Shown here piece after piece: positions 59,201 through 64,000 of a stretch of 64,000 nt of DNA. The stretch is taken from assembly GCF_007655135.1 (NCBI RefSeq), contig NC_045134.1:24700568-24764567 (forward strand), read 5' to 3'. The notes beneath the pieces were generated by a model. It did no database searches and was not told where the DNA came from. It worked only from the letters and a program-made list of their open reading frames with translations. Position numbers and translations under genes: made by a program. How positions within the stretch are numbered: the stretch's first letter is position 1; each line of letters opens with the position of its first letter. The DNA comes from Punica granatum (lineage: Eukaryota; Streptophyta; Magnoliopsida; Myrtales; Lythraceae).

Positions 59201-61700
59201 GTGGAGCCACCCCAATACGGCCAAAGGCTCACTGATTTGGATCGTAGTGCGGTGTGTATCAGCCCCCTCCTTCCCCCACTCTAGTCCGTCTCCATCTATA
59301 GGATCAACGCTACTGGTCCAACTGTCAAAAATGTATATATATATATAAAAATATCAAGGTGGATATTGGTTTAGGTGGTCGAAAGCCTCATCCTTTAAGC
59401 AAGATTCGAGTCGAGTATTTGTGAATGGAGAAAATTTAGCAGAGTTTTATCTTTTAGTGAACTGAACTGCTCGAGTATGGATTCGTTAATTAGAGATCAT
59501 TGAGCTTCCGAATATCAGGTGGTGCAACACGAAGTATATATATAACATATATATGATCATCAATAGCAATTTAATAGGCTATAGCTACTAGGACACTTTA
59601 TGGATTTTTTAAAACCTAAATTCAATCCTAAGATAATGGGGAATACCTAATGATGATATATAATGGACTTATTGGAGTAATACCGAAAATCGGAGATAGT
59701 GAAGAGATCTTCTTACTTCCAAAATTTCTTTTATTGCTGGATCTTACGCTTAATTACACATCGGTTAACTAATTATCGACATCGACAATCATGCGGAGTT
59801 CCCAAGTCGTACTTCCGTTTATGGAGTTATGATGAACTCAATGATCGAGATTAGTAAATTGTCAGATGGAATAGGTTTCCTTCTTTCAATGAATTAGGGG
59901 ACCGAAACCCAGACCATACGAGATATGTTTCGTTTGAAAGTGTTGTTGCTGACAGGAATTTCACAAAACGTAAGGTGTCACTAAAACTAAATGTGAACTA
60001 ATAATAATTGATATACCAAACGAGAAAAAAAAAATTATAATCATCGATTAATTTGTTGGAGAAAGTCAAGTATAGAATTCCAAAACTTAATCCAAGCCAC
60101 CAAACGGTGATCTCGATTGTCACCGTTCTACCAAATATTTGCAATCCTCGCTGAGATCTATATATTGCAAGTCACATCCAGTTGCTCTCCTGTAACTTAT
60201 CGATGTTATCATATGAAAGATTCATTGCGCAAAAATTATTTGTGGGGCAGACTGCAAATTAATCATTTTTTTGGAGTAGCATGACTTCATAAGATGATTA
60301 CATTAAATCAAGAAAGAGAAGAACAAAGGTGGCCAGTTCTCGTCATCGATATTGACCAACGAGACCTTCTGGGGACGGATTTATATTTTCGTTTTTTACT
60401 ATAAAATCTGAGCGGATTTAATAAAAATTTAAAAAGCAATAAAGATCTCTCTGTCTCCTTTCACTTTTGTGTGCATCCTATTATATATCTAGAAGTTGAT
60501 TGACCCGCAACAAATTCAGTTCAAAATGGGTCGGCTCAATTAGAGTTAACTTTCCCTATTGTTAATATTTTCATTTTCATTTGCTGTCTAGTTTCATATT
60601 TTATTTTATTTTTCATTTTGAAAGTTGACTCCAACACGCCAATGCACTTCTTCAATTGGAATAAGTCCTCGCGGCAAGTAGCCTATTTCAAAGTTCACTT
60701 CCAGTTGAGCAAGTAATTAAAGACTATACTTGGAAGGACCAACATATACGATAATTTTAGAGTCGTAGTTCACGGATTTTTTTCAGATATAATATGTTTT
60801 TAATCGTAGACAGTCAATATATATTGATAAGGGCATTATGAAGGAGAGAATATATAAAATATCAGGAGCGAGTAATTGTACTATCTAACTTATGTTGAAA
60901 TTTTGGTGTGATTAAGAAATGTCAAAAGAAAAGGTAGATATAAGTTAGAACTAATACATGCACACAAGATAAGAAAAAGGGGTGAAAATCTTCAATTGAA
61001 AAAGGCCAAAGAAGAGACTTATGATTGATCCCATCAATAAAATAAAATAAAATGAAGCATGCATGCCAATTGGATTCCCACCTTCATATTATTGATTCAG
61101 CAACGCATCTAAGCAAAACTTACTAGAAAATTGAACCTTTCTTATCCGACCGTGACCCTCTCATAACGAAGATATCTACTCCACGGTGAATGTTGAGCAG
61201 ATGACTGATTGTACACATCGATCACGCATTCGTGGATTCACTATTAAGATAGACCGGAGACAATTGCACATGCCTACGAGAACAGAAAGACGATAAGTTG
61301 CGGAAGTTCTTATGCCACTTCAAATAGAATGGGGACAGAAGTGGGCTTGTCAAGGTAATAGTTATCAGTACCTCTAATGAAACACCAATATACGTGACCC
61401 ATTTGAAAAGGATTTTGCAAAAGCATAATAATTAGTAGAATTTAAATATAAAAAAAGAAAATCTTCCACGCGAAATAGTGAATATTGTTAATTGACAAGT
61501 CCGCTTTCGGAATAATTATTTCTTGATAGCTATTAAGGTGTTCATTATTGCTGACCCGGCTCTTTAATTCTTGGCATATCTTAAAACGATACGAGATATG
61601 TCTGTGTATGTCCTCCTCTTAAGGATACTCTCTCACTTTAGGTCTACAACCTTGATGATGTCGGAAACTTTGCCATGAATATAAGATAATTTTTTATTTG
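56240..61700. other. AT-rich gene-free DNA
   Basis: Mostly AT-rich with poly-T runs. Two patches stand out: a G-rich segment near 56990-57050 (GAAGGGGGGGCCAAGG), and a GC-richer, sharply different block at about 59000-59330 discussed in the findings. The frames at 56822-57046, 57782-58060, 57910-58146 and 58528-58713 are low-complexity Phe/Ile/Lys text from AT-rich DNA and are not genes. Confidence 0.5.
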
Positions 61701-61716
61701 TATATAAGAAAGTATG

Positions 61717-61718
<2 letters not shown>

Positions 61719-61746
<28 letters not shown>
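61719..61746. repeat. (TA)n microsatellite
   Basis: About 14 TA dinucleotides preceded by GTATGTATG. A (CA)n then (TA)n compound run lies nearby at about 61895-61921. Confidence 0.9.
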
Positions 61747-61747
<1 letters not shown>

Positions 61748-62750
61748 TTTCAGTTCGAAGGTCGTAAGTGATAAAGAATTCAGTACGAGATGATAAGGCT
61801 CGTCTATTTAAATATATAGCCTTGACGTATATATAATTAATATTTTGAATGCCAGTTAATTCAAAAGACGTGTGACATCTATATCATAAATATCACACAC
61901 ACACACACACATATATATATATGAAAGCATAAAAAAGGAGGAAACAGCCAAATAAAACTCAGAATGTTCCGTTTATAAATAATTTTTTTTTTATTTTTTA
62001 AGTTTTTTAAAAAAATATATAGATATAAATTTGTGGGACCATAATTTTTTTATTTTTTAGTTTTTTTAAATATTTTTTCAACTTTTAAATTCTTTAAAAT
62101 ATATAAATATAGATTTTTGGACCAGTTGTTATTTCTTGGATATTTAAGCTTTTAAAAAAATGAATTTCTTAATCTTTTTTTAAAACATATAGATATAGAT
62201 TTATGAAACTGGGCTTTTTAATATTTTTTTTTAAATTATAATATCTTATGAGAAGATCTACATAAAGCAAATCACATAATTTGCTTTTCAAAAACTAAAT
62301 TAAATCATATTTTCAAAGATATAATGTGTTATATATATTTGCTTTTAAAAAAATAAATCAAATCGTACTCTTTTAATAGATATATAGATATGATTTGTTA
62401 TCTATAATATATTCCGTGTGATGCGTTATAAATAACGAAAGTATCATACACAAATTGTGATTGATTCAGCTATGAAAAATATAACTATCGTTGGAGTTCT
62501 TTAATTTTAAGCACAGGCTTGAAGGTGTGTTCCTGACTCTTTACTTTTTCTCACACATGAAAGTTTTTTATTTCAAGATTTATATTGATTTCTTTTCTTT
62601 TTTATATTTTTTCTTATTTTATTCATGCAATTAAATAACCATGATCATATATATGTAATAATATATTGTTAGTGATTGTAAATCACTTTTTTCAATAATT
62701 TATAACACATGCTTTTTATACGACAAACTCGCGAAAAAATAATCAAATAT

Positions 62751-63241
62751 TGTTGAGGATGTTAATCCCACATTAGAAAAATGAATAAACATCCATGAAT
62801 TTATATGAGACTTGAGTACCACTACTTATCAGTTTGAACTTTTAAGTGAAAATGTGCCAATGAAAATTTAATATGGTATCAGAGCCAAGTTAAGCGTATG
62901 TGCACCCACGCGCGTGTGCACATCAACACCACGTCAGACCCAATATGTCTGAGTGCAGCCAAGAATGCGTCTCGTATCAGTGTTTCCTCTCGCCCGAGTA
63001 CGGAAGATGAGCCCGGCTTGACATATTGTTGAGGGCGAGTGTTTAAGAGCACGTGACAACGCGTAGGTAGAAATAGACCACACGATACACGTGAGAGCGG
63101 GTGTTGAGAATGTTAATCCCACATTGGAAAAATAAATGAACATCCATAAGTTTATATGAGACTTAGATACCACTACTTATTAGCTTAAGTTTTTAAGTGG
63201 AAATATGCCTAAGTCCGTATAAATTCGATGGAAATTTAATA
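62751..63241 (+). mobile_element. TRIM (terminal-repeat retrotransposon in miniature), complete
   Basis: The 5' LTR is 62751-62873 and the 3' LTR 63102-63241. Both start TGTTGAG(A/G)ATGTTAATCCC and end AATTTAATA. A 5-bp target duplication AATAT is exact at 62746-62750 and 63242-63246. The primer-binding site TGGTATCAGAGCC starts immediately after the 5' LTR (62874) and is complementary to the initiator tRNA-Met 3' end. A purine-rich tract (GAGAGCGGG) precedes the 3' LTR. The internal part is only about 228 bases and non-coding, so the element depends on another retrotransposon's proteins. The 3' LTR has about 17 extra bases near its end (TAAGTCCGTATAAATTC) which the 5' LTR seems to have lost. 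Confidence 0.9.
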
Positions 63242-63246
63242 AATAT

Positions 63247-64000
63247 TATTTCATACAACGCACGAGCTCCACAATTGGTATATATAATAATAAAATAAAA
63301 TAAAATATATAAATTTTATCTGAGCAAAATGCAAAAAAAATTATCATGAAACTACTAGAACAGAACAGTTGGGCTGCTGGCTCGAATTTGAATTAATCAT
63401 AATCTGTTTTAAACTTCGGATGTCAAGTGATTCACACCGAAAGAATAACTGGCGTTCATGCATGCAGGAGACAAAACAGAAACTGTAGTAGAAGCTAGCT
63501 TTGCCGACTTTTGTGCGTCAGATGGGATGGTTCCATTGGGACAGCTTTGCGCGATGCTGACCCCCACAAAATCCCTATCTTTGAATTAATTTGCCTCATA
63601 ATTAGTTTTCTGACTTTAGGCTTGTAACTAATTAAATTAATTTTATGAATGACGTAATTTCATATTAGGAGAGATTTCTGTTTATCTCCTTAAGGAGCCG
63701 ACTCGATTTAAACTGAATTAATCATGATCTCGATGAATTTCTGAATACCATGATACACATCAAGAAAAAAAAAAGAATCAATTTTATGCCACGACCCGTC
63801 TATCAAAGATCATATTTTTATACAAATATATATGAAAAAAGTTCTATAATATCATCAAAATACTATATTTTCTTAATTAATACTCTTTGAATATCTCCAA
63901 GGAGAGAGCAACTGATAAATCGATGCAGTCAAGTGACGGGGGGCATAATAAGTTGGAGCTGAACATTCACTCGTCTTGTATAGCTCAAGCGCTTTAACAA
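63247..64000. other. Gene-free DNA to window end
   Basis: Part of it (about 63697-63800) shares CCGACTCGA, TTCTGAATACCAT and ATACACAT/ATGCACAC strings with 15593-15680, so it is a dispersed repeat. No gene seen. Confidence 0.4.

Noticed and set aside
62934..63173. 79-residue minus-strand frame
   Set aside because: It spans the internal part and LTR of the TRIM, which is non-coding.
62751..63241. Cassandra-type TRIM with embedded 5S RNA
   Set aside because: The LTRs are only 123-140 bases and I see no 5S promoter boxes, so this is an ordinary TRIM.

Overview
This is nuclear DNA from a flowering plant, almost certainly a eudicot. The evidence is spliced genes with GT-AG introns, two PLS-type pentatricopeptide repeat (PPR) genes, a YSL metal-nicotianamine transporter, a Kunitz inhibitor, AT-rich intergenic DNA and a typical plant transposon mix (CACTA, hAT, LINE, tRNA-type SINEs, TRIM). 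The species cannot be named from the sequence. No CRISPR array, operon or prokaryotic feature was seen.

Layout. 1-2067 (+) is the 3' part of a CDT1 replication-licensing gene. 2989-4332 (+) is a decayed PPR gene. 4.4-10.1 kb is a duplicated block. One copy carries an intact Kunitz/miraculin-like inhibitor gene (7621-8244) and has been split by a 2.25 kb non-autonomous CACTA element. The other copy (9.1-10.1 kb) keeps the matching upstream DNA without the element and without the gene. 10.1-27.1 kb has no convincing gene. It holds a 5'-truncated LINE, SINEs, satellites and a long collinear non-coding duplication (about 15.1-21.8 kb against 22.0-25.8 kb). 27.5-32.8 kb (+) is an intact six-exon YSL transporter gene. 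33.4-38.6 kb (+), with a last exon near 44.0 kb, is a broken copy of the mitochondrial succinyl-CoA ligase alpha-subunit gene. It contains an hAT element in its first intron, and its last two exons lie about 5.4 kb apart with an unrelated kelch-like gene between them (40262-41494, minus). A TPR co-chaperone fragment sits just before the last exon. 45.0-48.7 kb (+) is an intact STT3 oligosaccharyltransferase gene. 49.3-51.1 kb (minus) is an intact intronless PPR-E gene. A tRNA-Phe(GAA) gene (52186-52258) and a BolA-like gene (52430-52744) follow. 53-64 kb is mostly gene-free apart from an orphan reading frame (55463-56230) and a complete TRIM retrotransposon (62751-63241).

The intact genes do unrelated housekeeping or defence jobs: DNA replication licensing, metal transport, ER N-glycosylation, organelle RNA processing, Fe-S/redox metabolism and protease inhibition. 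They do not form a cluster. The informative part of the window is its mobile-element and duplication history. I saw no sign of a novel multi-gene system.
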